64,000 bases of DNA, taken from the NCBI RefSeq assembly GCF_041346945.1, contig NZ_CP166850.1, forward strand, positions 1,178,001 through 1,242,000. Reading direction: 5' to 3'. Source of the stretch: Amycolatopsis sp. cg9. Lineage in GTDB: Bacteria; Actinomycetota; Actinomycetes; Mycobacteriales; Pseudonocardiaceae. A program made the position numbers and the translations under genes. Shown here one piece after another: positions 1-8,404 of this stretch. The notes below the pieces were generated by a model. The model did no database searches. It was not told the origin of the DNA and saw nothing but the letters and a program-made list of their open reading frames with translations. Every line of letters starts with the position of its first letter. Within the stretch, counting starts at the first letter, position 1.

Positions 1-2
1 CG

Positions 3-596
3 CCGAAGCGCCGGGAACGGAGCGCGCCGCAGCGGATCCGGCCCGAGCTCCAGCTGCTGCTGGACGCCATCCAGGCGCCGGCGTTCGTCTTCGGCCGCTA
101 CCTCGACGTCCTGGCGTGGAACGCGCTCGGCGGCGCGGTGGCGTTCGCCTACGCCGATCTCGGGGAGCGCAACATCCCCAAGCTGTTCTTCCTGAACGAG
201 CAGCTCTCCCGCCAACTGCACCCGGAGTGGGACGCGGTGGCCGGCGAGGTCGTGGCGAACCTGCGCGCGGAGGGCGGCCGCCACCCCGGCGACCCGCGGC
301 TGGCCCAGCTGGTCGGCGAGCTGTCCCTGGGCAGCGAGACGTTCCGCAAGCTCTGGGCGGCGCACACCGTGCGCGAGAAGGCGCACTGCTGGAAGGCCAT
401 GCGCAACCCGATCGTCGGCGACCTGCGGCTGCGCTACGAGACGCTCCGGCTGCCCGACGACCCCGACCAGGGAGTCGTGGTCTACCACGCCGAACCGGGG
501 TCCGAGAGCGAACGCGCGCTCGGCCTGCTGGCCAGCTGGATCGCGGCCGATGAACGACCGGTGAACACTCGGTGGTCGCAACCCCAAACCGGGTGA
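3..596 (+). CDS. MmyB-like XRE-family regulator, C-terminal part (5' truncated by window edge)
   Basis: The reading frame is open from base 3 to the stop at 594-596; the true start lies to the left of the window. The visible 197 residues match the ligand-binding (MLTR/MmyB-like) half of actinobacterial XRE regulators. Recognisable stretches are FVFGRYLDVLAWN, NIPKLFFLNEQLS, WDAVAGEVVANLR, LWAAHTVREKAHC and ending LGLLASWIA. In this family an N-terminal helix-turn-helix binds DNA and this PAS-like half is thought to bind a small lipid-like ligand. The HTH would lie upstream and is not seen. The family usually controls a divergent short-chain dehydrogenase gene, which would also be outside the window. 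Confidence 0.85.
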   Translation, partial: PKRRERSAPQRIRPELQLLLDAIQAPAFVFGRYLDVLAWNALGGAVAFAYADLGERNIPKLFFLNEQLSRQLHPEWDAVAGEVVANLRAEGGRHPGDPRLAQLVGELSLGSETFRKLWAAHTVREKAHCWKAMRNPIVGDLRLRYETLRLPDDPDQGVVVYHAEPGSESERALGLLASWIAADERPVNTRWSQPQTG

Positions 597-646
597 GGCC
601 TGCTTAGGCTCTTCCCCCTGGGGAGCCGGGGGTTGGGAGCAGCACG

Positions 647-2326
647 GTGGGTGTCGGCGCGACCATGCAGTCCCTCGCCGAGATCCTGAGCTCCGACTCC
701 GGCAGCCTCGTGCTCGGGATCGCCGCGCTGGTCGCGATCGCGGCGCCGTTCGTCGACCGCTACTTCATCCGCCGCCGCCGGCTGACGTTCCGCGTGCTCT
801 ACAACTCGAAGATCGGGCTGTCCCCGATCGACCTGCACGACGGCGAGAACGGCTCGGCGCAGGCGGCCCCGCAGCTCGAACAGGTCGGGCGGCTGCTCGA
901 CCGGATGAGCATCGTCGTCATCCGGATCCACAACACCGGCGGGTTCGACATCGCGCCCGAGGACTTCGAGATCCCGCTGTCGTTCACCTTCGGCAGCCGG
1001 ATCGTCTGGGACGCGCGGGTGTCCGACGCGACCGACGACGGCCTGCGCCAGCACGTCCGCGACGGCCTCGAGTTCTTCACCCGCGAGACCCCGCAGCGGC
1101 CGGTCGAAGCCGTGAAGCTGTCCCGGGTGCGCGCGTGGCTGCCGAAGCGGTTCGCCGGGCTCACCGCGGCCGAACCCCCGCCCGGGGCGCCCGAGTGGCA
1201 CGGCGTGCGGTTCGCGCGGCTTTCGTTGAAGCGCAAGGAGAAGTTCAAGCTGGTCGTCGTCCTGCGCGAGTCCGACGAGCACGACGGCGAAATCAGCAAG
1301 GAGATCGACCACCACGCCCGGCTCGCCGCCGGCCGGATCAAGGACGACCGCAAGCAGCGCCGGTTCGGCTGGCCGGTCCTCACGACGGCGGTCGGGGTGC
1401 TGCTGACCGGAGCCCTGCTGGCCACGCTGCTCGTGTCGTGGTCCCGGCCGGCCGTTTCCGCGCAGTGCGCCACCGGGAAGTTGTCGGTCGAGGGCTCGAG
1501 CGCGTTCGTCCCGATCATCGGCAGCATCGCCGCCGAGTACCACGGCCAGTGCGACGGCGCCGCGATCACGACCCGCGCGACCGGCAGCGTCACCGGCGTC
1601 CGCGCGCTCGCCCCGGTCGACGCGGCGGGCAAGAACGGGCTGGCGGTGCTGTCGGACGGCCGGTCCGGGGAAGCCGGGCCCGACCTCGAGGCGAAGGCCG
1701 TCGCGGTGGTCGTGTACAGCCTGGTCGTCAACCGCGCGGCCGGCGTCGACCGGCTGACGACCCAGCAGGTCAAGGACATCTTCAGCGGCCGCGTGCGGAA
1801 CTGGGACCAGCTGCGGCCGGGGCCGTCGGTGCCGATCGGGATCGTCGGGCGCGGGCAGGAGTCGGGCACGCGCAAGACGTTCGAGCAGAAGGTGCTGGGC
1901 GGCACGGAGGACCGGCTGACCTCGGACTCGTGCCGCAAGCCGGAACGCGATCCGGCCGCGGCGACCACCCGCTGCGAGCGCGGGACGACCGCCGAGGTGC
2001 TCACCGAGGTCGCGAACGTGCCGGGCGCGATCGGGTACGCCGACGTCCCGGCGGCCAAGACCGCGGCCGCCCGCGACCAGCAGGTCGGCGTCGTGCAGCT
2101 CGACGGCCGCTACCCGGACGTCACGACGATCGGCGCCGGCTACCGGTTCTGGACCGTCGAGTACCTGTACACGAAGGGCGTACCGGACGGCGAGAGCGTG
2201 CTGAAGCGGTTCCTCGACTACCTGGCGAGCCCGACCGCGCGGGCCGAGCTGCAGGACGCCGGGTACACCCCCTGCGTGACCAAGGACGGCCTGCTCGACC
2301 CCCTCTGCACCAGGGGAGACATCTGA
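647..2326 (+). CDS. Membrane-tethered PstS-like substrate-binding domain protein
   Basis: 559 residues from GTG 647, which has GGGAG 7 nt upstream; ATG 665 is an alternative. A first membrane helix lies at about residues 18-37 and a second at about 242-264. Between them is a soluble region of roughly 200 residues, probably cytoplasmic. After the second helix comes a periplasmic-binding-protein fold of the PstS type, starting LSVEGSSAFVPIIGSIAAEY with ITTRATGSVTGVRAL, VNRAAGVDRLTTQQVKDIFSGRVRNWDQL and GRGQESGTRKTFEQKVLG. Those are the phosphate-site loops of PstS. No pstC, pstA or pstB gene follows, and the domain is anchored instead of lipid-attached. A sensory or scavenging role is more likely than being part of a complete ABC importer, but the ligand is not proven. 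Confidence 0.75.
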   Translation: MGVGATMQSLAEILSSDSGSLVLGIAALVAIAAPFVDRYFIRRRRLTFRVLYNSKIGLSPIDLHDGENGSAQAAPQLEQVGRLLDRMSIVVIRIHNTGGFDIAPEDFEIPLSFTFGSRIVWDARVSDATDDGLRQHVRDGLEFFTRETPQRPVEAVKLSRVRAWLPKRFAGLTAAEPPPGAPEWHGVRFARLSLKRKEKFKLVVVLRESDEHDGEISKEIDHHARLAAGRIKDDRKQRRFGWPVLTTAVGVLLTGALLATLLVSWSRPAVSAQCATGKLSVEGSSAFVPIIGSIAAEYHGQCDGAAITTRATGSVTGVRALAPVDAAGKNGLAVLSDGRSGEAGPDLEAKAVAVVVYSLVVNRAAGVDRLTTQQVKDIFSGRVRNWDQLRPGPSVPIGIVGRGQESGTRKTFEQKVLGGTEDRLTSDSCRKPERDPAAATTRCERGTTAEVLTEVANVPGAIGYADVPAAKTAAARDQQVGVVQLDGRYPDVTTIGAGYRFWTVEYLYTKGVPDGESVLKRFLDYLASPTARAELQDAGYTPCVTKDGLLDPLCTRGDI

Positions 2327-2366
2327 CCGACGAGAAATTGTCGGTGGTGCGGGTCATGATGTCCGG

Positions 2367-3899
2367 GTGTTGCTGAGCGAGTTGGTCCGGGTGTCCGCCG
2401 AGCTGGCGGCGACGAGGTCCAGGAAGGCGAAGATCGCCCTCCTGGCCGCGGTGCTGCGCGCCGCCGAGGTCCTCGAGCTGCCGGTGGTGATCGCGTACCT
2501 GACCGGGCAGACGGCGCAGGACAGGCTGGGTGCGGGCTGGCGCACCCTGGCCGGGCTCGGGGCGGCACCGGCCCCGGACCCCGTCGTGTCGGTGCTCGAA
2601 GTGGACGCCGCGCTGACCGGGGCGGCCGGGGTCGCGGCGGGCTCGGGTTCCGCGGGGCGGCGTCAGGAGATCCTGCGGGCGCTGTTCACCCGCCTCACCG
2701 AGGACGAGCAGCAGTTCCTGTTCCGGCTGGTCACCGGCGAGCTGCGGCAGGGTGCGCTGGAGGGCGTGATGGTCGACGCCGTCGCGGCCGCGGCCGAGGT
2801 GCCGGCCGAGGACGTGCGGCGGGCCTTCATGCTGTCCGGGAAGCTGGGCGTCACCGGGGTCGCGGCGATGACCGGCGGGCAGGGCGCGCTGGCGGAGTTC
2901 CGGCTCGCGCTCGGCACGCCGGTCAAGCCGATGCTGGCGTCGCCGGCGGAGTCGCTGGAGGAGGCCGTCGCCGAGCACGCCGAGGCGATCGTCGAGTACA
3001 AGATGGACGGTGCGCGGATCCAGGTGCACCGGCAGGGTGACGAGGTGCACGTCTGGACGCGGACGCTGCGCGAGATCACCGGTAGTGTCCAGGAGCTGGT
3101 CGAGCTCGTGCGGGCGCTGCCGTGCGAATCGGTGGTGCTGGACGGCGAAACGCTCGCCCTGACCGACGCGGGGCGGCCGCGGCCGTTCCAGGACACGATG
3201 AGCCGGTTCGGCAGCACGCGCGAGGAACAGGTGAAAGCGCTGCTGCTGCGGCCGTACTTCTTCGACTGCCTGCACCTCGACGGCGTCGACCTGCTGGACG
3301 CGCCGCTGTCCGAGCGCAACGCGGCGCTGCGCAAGGTCGCCGGTGCGCACGTGATCCCCGGCGAGGTGGGCGTTTCACGCGCCGCCGAGGTGCTGGAGGC
3401 GGCGATGGACGCCGGGCACGAAGGGGTGATGGTCAAGGACCTGGCGTCGCCGTACGCGGCGGGGCGGCGCGGGCGGGCGTGGCTGAAGGTCAAGCCGGTG
3501 CACACGATCGACCTGGTGGTGCTCGCGGCCGAGTGGGGACACGGCAGGCGCACGGGCAAGCTGTCCAACCTCCACCTGGGCGCCCGCGACCCGGACGGCG
3601 GCCCGCCGATCATGGTGGGCAAGACGTTCAAGGGCATGACCGACGAGCTGCTCGCGTGGCAGACGACGAGGTTCCAGGAGATCGAAACCCACCGCGACGA
3701 CTGGACGGTGTACGTGCGGCCCGAGGTGGTGGTGGAGATCGAGCTGGACAGCGCCCAGGTTTCGACGCGCTACCCCGGTGGCCTGGCGCTGCGGTTCGCC
3801 CGGGTGGTCCGCTACCGCCCGGACAAGGAGCCGGGCGACGCGGACACGATCGACACCGTCCGCGGCCTGCTGCACGGCGACCGGTCGGAAGGGAGCTGA
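2367..3899 (+). CDS. ligB: ATP-dependent DNA ligase LigB
   Basis: 510 residues, GTG start, the usual length for the mycobacterial LigB family (about 507). Residues 1-200 are the ligase N-terminal DNA-binding domain (MLLSELVRVSAEL, ITGSV region). The nucleotidyl-transfer motif I is EYKMDGARIQVH, with the adenylated lysine at K212. Further motifs are LDGETLAL (III), EGVMVKD (IV) and WLKVKP (V). A C-terminal OB fold follows (GKLSNLHLGA, MVGKTFKGMTDELL). It joins nicked duplex DNA through a ligase-AMP intermediate. The usual replicative enzyme is the NAD-dependent LigA, so this is an accessory, repair-type ligase. It starts 40 bp after the PstS-like gene and is probably transcribed independently. 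Confidence 0.93.
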   Translation: MLLSELVRVSAELAATRSRKAKIALLAAVLRAAEVLELPVVIAYLTGQTAQDRLGAGWRTLAGLGAAPAPDPVVSVLEVDAALTGAAGVAAGSGSAGRRQEILRALFTRLTEDEQQFLFRLVTGELRQGALEGVMVDAVAAAAEVPAEDVRRAFMLSGKLGVTGVAAMTGGQGALAEFRLALGTPVKPMLASPAESLEEAVAEHAEAIVEYKMDGARIQVHRQGDEVHVWTRTLREITGSVQELVELVRALPCESVVLDGETLALTDAGRPRPFQDTMSRFGSTREEQVKALLLRPYFFDCLHLDGVDLLDAPLSERNAALRKVAGAHVIPGEVGVSRAAEVLEAAMDAGHEGVMVKDLASPYAAGRRGRAWLKVKPVHTIDLVVLAAEWGHGRRTGKLSNLHLGARDPDGGPPIMVGKTFKGMTDELLAWQTTRFQEIETHRDDWTVYVRPEVVVEIELDSAQVSTRYPGGLALRFARVVRYRPDKEPGDADTIDTVRGLLHGDRSEGS

Positions 3900-3940
3900 C
3901 TACGAAGGTCTTGATCACGACATCTCGCGTGTCGGCGGTG

Positions 3941-3960
3941 CTTTCCTCGTAAAAGGAAAG
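3941..3960 (+). terminator. Weak hairpin after ligB
   Basis: CTTTCC (3941-3946) pairs with GGAAAG (3955-3960) around an 8-nt loop, 40 bp after the ligB stop. The stem is only 6 bp and no T-run follows, so a terminator role is uncertain. Confidence 0.3.
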
Positions 3961-4036
3961 ACGAAAGTCGATGTTGCCTTCTCCCCGATCTGGCCAGAGT
4001 GGCTGACGGAGTTTCCTTCAGCCACGGGAGAAAAGC

Positions 4037-5329
4037 ATGAGATTGCGCGCTGTGTCCGGCTTGCTCGCGAGCACGACCCTGCTCGTGACCGCGTTCGCGG
4101 CACCGGCTCTCGCCACACCCGTGCCGAGCACGCCGGGCGCCGGGCACCAGCCGTCGAAGCACCACTTCTCGGCGGCCGCGCGGTCGTTCGTCGGCGCCGA
4201 CACCGTGCAGAAGCGCGTCGCGAAGCTCGAGGCGGCGATGGCGTCGCTGCCGAAGGAGAGCACCGCGTACAACGCGACGAAGCTGTGGAACGCCGGTATC
4301 ACCGGTGCGGGCAGCACCGTGGCGACACTGGTTTCCTTCGGCGACGACAAGGTGAAGGAGGTTCTGGACACCTATTCGAAGAACCACGGCCTGCCGCCGG
4401 CGAACGTCGAGGTCATCGAGCCGTCCGGTGCGGTGCCCGCGTGCACCGACCCCGGCGTCGACACCGCCACCTGCCAGGGCTGGGGCGGCGAGACCGACCT
4501 CGACGTCACGATGATGCACGCCATGGCGCCGAACGCGAAGATCGTCGTCGCGGCGACACCGGTCGCGGAGACGCAGGGCTTCACCGGCCTGCCCGAGATG
4601 ATGCACGCGGTCGACTACCTGACCGAGCACAAGCTCGTCGACGTGATCTCGATGAGCTTCGGTACGACGGAGGAGAACTTCCCGTCGTTCGACTCGATCA
4701 AGGCGCTCGACCCGGCGCTGGACCGCGCGAGCAAGGCGGGCATCACGATGGTCGCCTCGTCCGGCGACGACGGCCCGACCGGTGGCTACCTGTACGGCCC
4801 GGGCAACTACCCGTACCGCGTCGCGAGCTGGCCGGCGTCCGACCCGCGCGTCACGACGCTCGGCGGCACGCAGCTGCACCTCGACGCGAACGGCGCGCGC
4901 ACCAAGGCGGACGACCTGGTGAACGTCGCCGACGACGGGTTCGCCGAGGGCGCCGGGCTGTCGAAGGCGTACGCGCGCCCGTCGTGGCAGGACGGCGTCA
5001 AGCAGATCACCGGCAGCAAGATGCGGTCCTTCCCGGACATCAGCATGGAAGGCGTGCACGGCACGTCGCAGTCCGCACCGCTGTTCGCCGGCGTGCTCGC
5101 ACTCGCGGTGCAGGCCAAGCACGGCAAGCTCGGCCAGATCAACCCGGCGCTGTACGCGAAGCTCGGCCCTGCCGGCGCGAAGGCAGGCATCGTCGACGTC
5201 ACCGAAGGCGACAACAGCCAGGACGGCGTCGTGGGCTTCACCGCGGCCAAGGGCTTCGACATCGCCAGCGGCTGGGGCACGGTCGACGCGTCGGTCTTCG
5301 TCCCCGCACTGGTGAAAGCGCTTCGCTGA
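4037..5329 (+). CDS. Secreted S53 (sedolisin-family) serine-carboxyl protease without pro-domain
   Basis: 430 residues, ATG start with GGGAGAA 5-11 nt upstream. There is an N-terminal Sec signal peptide (residues 1-26, ending APALA). The sedolisin triad is visible: E152 and D156 in GGETDLDV (ExxxD), the oxyanion aspartate D244 in ASSGDDG, and the nucleophile S344 in HGTSQSAP. A C-terminal calcium-site-like segment (GFDIASGWGTVDAS) is present. Sedolisins normally carry a pro-kumamolisin activation domain of about 150-200 residues before the catalytic domain. Here catalytic-domain sequence starts by about residue 55. Expected to be exported and to cleave extracellular protein. Its own start region follows ligB by 137 bp, so a separate promoter is likely. 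Confidence 0.85.
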   Translation: MRLRAVSGLLASTTLLVTAFAAPALATPVPSTPGAGHQPSKHHFSAAARSFVGADTVQKRVAKLEAAMASLPKESTAYNATKLWNAGITGAGSTVATLVSFGDDKVKEVLDTYSKNHGLPPANVEVIEPSGAVPACTDPGVDTATCQGWGGETDLDVTMMHAMAPNAKIVVAATPVAETQGFTGLPEMMHAVDYLTEHKLVDVISMSFGTTEENFPSFDSIKALDPALDRASKAGITMVASSGDDGPTGGYLYGPGNYPYRVASWPASDPRVTTLGGTQLHLDANGARTKADDLVNVADDGFAEGAGLSKAYARPSWQDGVKQITGSKMRSFPDISMEGVHGTSQSAPLFAGVLALAVQAKHGKLGQINPALYAKLGPAGAKAGIVDVTEGDNSQDGVVGFTAAKGFDIASGWGTVDASVFVPALVKALR

Positions 5330-5448
5330 TCATTGACCGGAAATGTCGTCGTTCGGTTTATTCGACACCGTTCGATGACGCGATTTTCCCCACAGATCAC
5401 GAGCACGGTAAGTGGAAAGCAAGGAACAGCTGAAATCGTCGATCCAAG

Positions 5449-5808
5449 GTGTACGCCGCGGAAATCAAGCAGAAGAACTTCATCGTTTTTCGCACCACCA
5501 CCGTCAGCAATTTCGCGGTGGGTTTCCGGCCGGGCTCGACCGACCTCGTGATCGTGCCGCTCGACGAAAAGAGCGGCACGATCACGCCGGGCACCCCGCT
5601 GGCGATCACCGACGCGAACCGGGCTTCGGTCAAGAAGCGCGACCTGCAGGGCCGGTTCGTGGTCAAGACGACGGAGGGCCAGACCTTCCGGCTCAGCATC
5701 CTCCCGTCCGTGCCCAAAGTCCTCGCCGCCGGTTACCAGCTGCCCGTCGAGCAGAAGGCCGAGTACGAGGCGTTCACCACCCTCCGGGACGCCCTCACCG
5801 CCGCCTGA
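5449..5808 (+). CDS. Conserved hypothetical protein (119 aa)
   Basis: GTG start at 5449 with a purine-rich CCAAGG just upstream. The protein is soluble, with no signal peptide or membrane segment, and has a central stretch rich in beta strand (TVSNFAVGFRPGSTDLVIVPLD, LQGRFVVKTTEGQTFRLSILP). The last 35 residues look helical. I do not recognise a family. It follows the sedolisin gene by 119 bp on the same strand. That spacer holds no gene I can see. Co-transcription with the protease is possible, but the sequence does not show it. Confidence 0.6.
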   Translation: MYAAEIKQKNFIVFRTTTVSNFAVGFRPGSTDLVIVPLDEKSGTITPGTPLAITDANRASVKKRDLQGRFVVKTTEGQTFRLSILPSVPKVLAAGYQLPVEQKAEYEAFTTLRDALTAA

Positions 5809-5850
5809 CGACCGCGCGCCCCGGTGCACGGCGCCGGGGCGCGCCCGGCG

Positions 5851-6225
5851 TCAGTAGCAGCGATCCGACCTGATCGCGTAGGTGTAGTTGTTGGACAGGT
5901 TGGACGTCACCTCGAAGCGGATCTTGTGGTAGACGGGCGGGTCGCCGAGCACGCCGTGGGACACCGTGTGCTCCTTGCCCGGGGCGATCGCGCCGCTCCA
6001 CAGGCCCTTGTCGAAGACGTCCTCGACGATCTGGACGAGCATCCCGCGGTAGTCGCTGTTGTGCACGGTGATGTCGATCTTCTGCCCGGCGCTCACCTCG
6101 ACGACCTTCGTCGCCCCGCCCATCAGCTGGCCGCCGGCGCACACCTTCGTCGCGGCGGACGCGGAGGGGGCCGCCAGCACTGTCGCGGCCAGCGCCACGA
6201 CCGGGACCACCAGTTCGCGGATCAT
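5851..6225 (-). CDS. Small secreted hypothetical protein (124 aa)
   Basis: The ATG at 6223-6225 overlaps the stop of the upstream gene by 4 nt (ATGA), which suggests translational coupling. A signal peptide is evident (MIRELVVPVVALAATVLAAPSASA). The mature part is about 100 residues with two cysteines, one near the start (KVCAGGQL) and one at the C-terminus (SDRCY), which could form a disulfide. A longer upstream reading of the frame exists but would lose the signal peptide. No family recognised. The pair with 6222-6572 looks like a small secreted two-protein unit. Confidence 0.65.
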   Translation of the reverse strand: MIRELVVPVVALAATVLAAPSASAATKVCAGGQLMGGATKVVEVSAGQKIDITVHNSDYRGMLVQIVEDVFDKGLWSGAIAPGKEHTVSHGVLGDPPVYHKIRFEVTSNLSNNYTYAIRSDRCY

Positions 6226-6572
6226 CGGTTCCCCACCTTCGTCTTGACCACATTGGACGTTTCGGCGATGTCGATGCCGAACTTCATCGAGCCGCCGCAG
6301 TAGGCGTGCTTGCCGTTCTCGAAGTAGAGCGTCAGGTCGCCCGCGCACTCGAAGACGCGGATGTCCCAGGTGCGCTCCCCCGGCCACAGGCAGATGGCGT
6401 CCTTGCCGGCGCGGCGCATCCAGCCGTGGTACCCGGACTCGCACGTGGTGATCGGATCACTCGCGACGGTCGCCGGTGTGTTCCGAGCGGACGCCGAGGC
6501 CGGGCCGGCCGACAGCAGTCCCGCGGCGAGCGCGGTCCCGATGACGGCCGCGACCTTCAGATTCGGACGCAT
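6222..6572 (-). CDS. Small secreted hypothetical protein (116 aa)
   Basis: ATG start, then a clear Sec signal peptide (residues 1-28, ending GPASASA). The mature protein has four cysteines (ITTCESGYHG, AICLWPGERTW, FECAGDLTLYF, AYCGGSMKF), consistent with two disulfides. The stop TGA at 6222-6224 overlaps the start of the next gene. I do not recognise the family. Cysteine spacing and small size resemble actinomycete secreted peptidase-inhibitor-like proteins, but no inhibitor motif is present, so that remains a guess. Confidence 0.65.
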   Translation of the reverse strand: MRPNLKVAAVIGTALAAGLLSAGPASASARNTPATVASDPITTCESGYHGWMRRAGKDAICLWPGERTWDIRVFECAGDLTLYFENGKHAYCGGSMKFGIDIAETSNVVKTKVGNR

Positions 6573-6752
6573 GGATTTCCTTTCCCCACCGTGAAAAGAT
6601 GAAATGGATTCGCCCAGGAGATCCGGACACCGACGACGTTAAGGACCGCCGTCGGCGGCGGGAAGACGTCCGGTGGCCATCTCCGCGCGCAAGCCAAACG
6701 AAGATCGTCTTCGCAGGTCAGCGATTTGGCCAGCGGGCCGGGAAAGCCAAAT
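6573..6752. other. Intergenic, no gene seen
   Basis: 180 bp between the 3' end of the NBR1-Ig gene and the start of the small secreted pair, all on the minus strand. It should hold the promoter of the secreted pair. I see no strong hexamers or hairpin. Confidence 0.4.
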
Positions 6753-7691
6753 TCAGGGCACGATCCGGACCGAGAAGAAGACCGCGCGGGCGTCCGGTAG
6801 CAGCAGGTGCCCTTCGGAGTCGGCCATCTTCCAGTACACCTGGCAGTGCCCGGCCGCGGGCGGCGCCTGCACGTCGACGGAGATCCGCACGTGCTCGCCG
6901 GGCGCGGTGTACGGGATCGGGACGCGGGCGGCCGTGCGGCACTCACCGGGGCTGCCGAACGAACCCGAGCGCACGAGGTACCGCCCGATCCATCCGACCG
7001 ATCCGGCGTTGCGCAGCTCCCACGTCTTGACGAAGCGGCTGCCGGCCGGGACAGCGGTCCCGTCGGGCACGGTCACGTCGGCGACGAACTCGGACACGTC
7101 ACCGGCCGCCGCAGGCTCTTCGGCCGAGAACGCGCCGCCGAACAGGAGAGCCAGCGCGACGACGAGCACGATCGCGACGGCCGCGGCGAGGCCGTAGGCC
7201 GCCCACCGGCGCCGCGCCGGTTCCGCGTCGCGCACACGCCACGATCCCGCCAGCCGGTGGCTGAGCAAGCCGGGCCCGGGTCCGCGGGCAACCGACCGGC
7301 GATGACTGGACGAACCGGACCCGGGTTCCGGCGCTCGTCCCCACGGCCGCCGCCTCGGCTCGGGTACCTCCGGTTCGCGTGCCTTCTCCCACGCGGCCCG
7401 CCACTCCAGCCGCGCCCGCGTTTCGTCCTCGCCGAGCACGCCCACCGCGAGCACGCGCACGAACTCCCACGTCGTCTCCCAGCTGGGCAGGTGCCGCCCG
7501 CGCGCCGCGGCCGAGAGTGCCGACTTCGAGGCCAGCGCGCCCAGTTCGTCGCGCATCCGGTCGTAGGACGGGTCACCCGCGGCGCGCTTCAGCTCCCACA
7601 GCCGGCGCGCGAACGCCGCGACCGGCCCGGTGTCCGCCGCGGGGCCCTGCGCGACCCGCCCGCGGCGTCCGGGGGTGCGTTCGACGTCCAT
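6753..7691 (-). CDS. HTH domain / membrane helix / NBR1-Ig-like domain protein
   Basis: Start chosen at ATG 7691, giving 312 residues; an upstream GTG would run the gene into the promoter of the divergent gene. Residues ~20-110 form an XRE-like helical region of the type found in actinobacterial regulators (FARRLWELKRAAGDPSYDRMRDELG, LPSWETTWEFVRVLA). A basic linker and one transmembrane helix (AAYGLAAAVAIVLVVALALLF) follow. The C-terminal ~110 residues are an NBR1-type four-tryptophan Ig fold (FVKTWELRNAGSVGWIGRYLV, PGEHVRISVDVQAP, HCQVYWKMADSEGHLL). The layout suggests a cytoplasmic HTH-like head and an extracytoplasmic Ig-like tail. The ligand is unknown. Confidence 0.75.
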   Translation of the reverse strand: MDVERTPGRRGRVAQGPAADTGPVAAFARRLWELKRAAGDPSYDRMRDELGALASKSALSAAARGRHLPSWETTWEFVRVLAVGVLGEDETRARLEWRAAWEKAREPEVPEPRRRPWGRAPEPGSGSSSHRRSVARGPGPGLLSHRLAGSWRVRDAEPARRRWAAYGLAAAVAIVLVVALALLFGGAFSAEEPAAAGDVSEFVADVTVPDGTAVPAGSRFVKTWELRNAGSVGWIGRYLVRSGSFGSPGECRTAARVPIPYTAPGEHVRISVDVQAPPAAGHCQVYWKMADSEGHLLLPDARAVFFSVRIVP

Positions 7692-7783
7692 CGCCGCCGA
7701 GGATAGGACGCGGAGCGGGTGACCGGCGTGACTCGATCGAGTGGTCCCGATCGAGTAGTCCACTGTGGAGCTAAGCTGCGGAA

Positions 7784-8404
7784 ATGCGCAGCGAGAAGCT
7801 CACCCGCACCTGGTTCGCGGTCACCGCCGTGGTCGCGCTGACCGGGCTCGTCAGCCAGGTGGTGTCCACCGCGACCACCGCGGACGCCCGGGTGGCGAAC
7901 CTGCTCTGCTTCTTCACCATCGACTCGAACGTGCTGGTCGCGCTCACCGCGGCGCTGATCGCGCTGGGCCGGGCCCGCGGGCGCCTGTTCACCGTACTCC
8001 TGCTCGACGCGCTGGTCGGCATCATCGTGACCGGCATCGTCTACCAGGTCGCGCTCGCCGGCCTGTACGAGCTGCACGGCCTGGCGTTCTTCGCCGACAC
8101 GATGCTGCACAAGGTGACGCCGATCGTGTTCGTGCTCGGCTGGCTCCTCGTGGCGCCGCGCGGCGCCCTGACCTGGCGCACGGTCTGGTGGTCGCTGCTC
8201 TACCCGCTGGCCTGGCTCGCGTTCACCCTGCCGCGCGGCGCGCTCACCGGCTTCTACCCGTACCCGTTCGTCGACGCCGGCGCGCTCGGCTACGGCCAGG
8301 TGGCGCTCAACTGCGTCTTCATCGGCCTGTTCTTCACCGCGCTCGCCGCGGGTGCGCGCTTCTACGACCGCCGGCTCAGCCCCGCACCCGACGGAACGCG
8401 TTGA
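7784..8404 (+). CDS. Pr6Pr-family integral membrane protein
   Basis: 206 residues, ATG start, six predicted membrane helices spread through the whole length. The sequence pattern CFFTIDSNVLVALTAAL, FFADTMLHKVTPIVFVLGWLL and LTGFYPYPFVDAGALGY is typical of the actinobacterial Pr6Pr (FAR-17a/AIG1-like) membrane family, whose biochemical role is not established. It is divergent from the NBR1-Ig gene. Its last 29 bases overlap the end of the convergent OYE gene. Confidence 0.8.
   Translation: MRSEKLTRTWFAVTAVVALTGLVSQVVSTATTADARVANLLCFFTIDSNVLVALTAALIALGRARGRLFTVLLLDALVGIIVTGIVYQVALAGLYELHGLAFFADTMLHKVTPIVFVLGWLLVAPRGALTWRTVWWSLLYPLAWLAFTLPRGALTGFYPYPFVDAGALGYGQVALNCVFIGLFFTALAAGARFYDRRLSPAPDGTR

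Noticed and set aside
3900..4036. Small gene between ligB and the sedolisin
   Set aside because: Frames here are short and lack an RBS; the region holds a hairpin and the sedolisin promoter/RBS.
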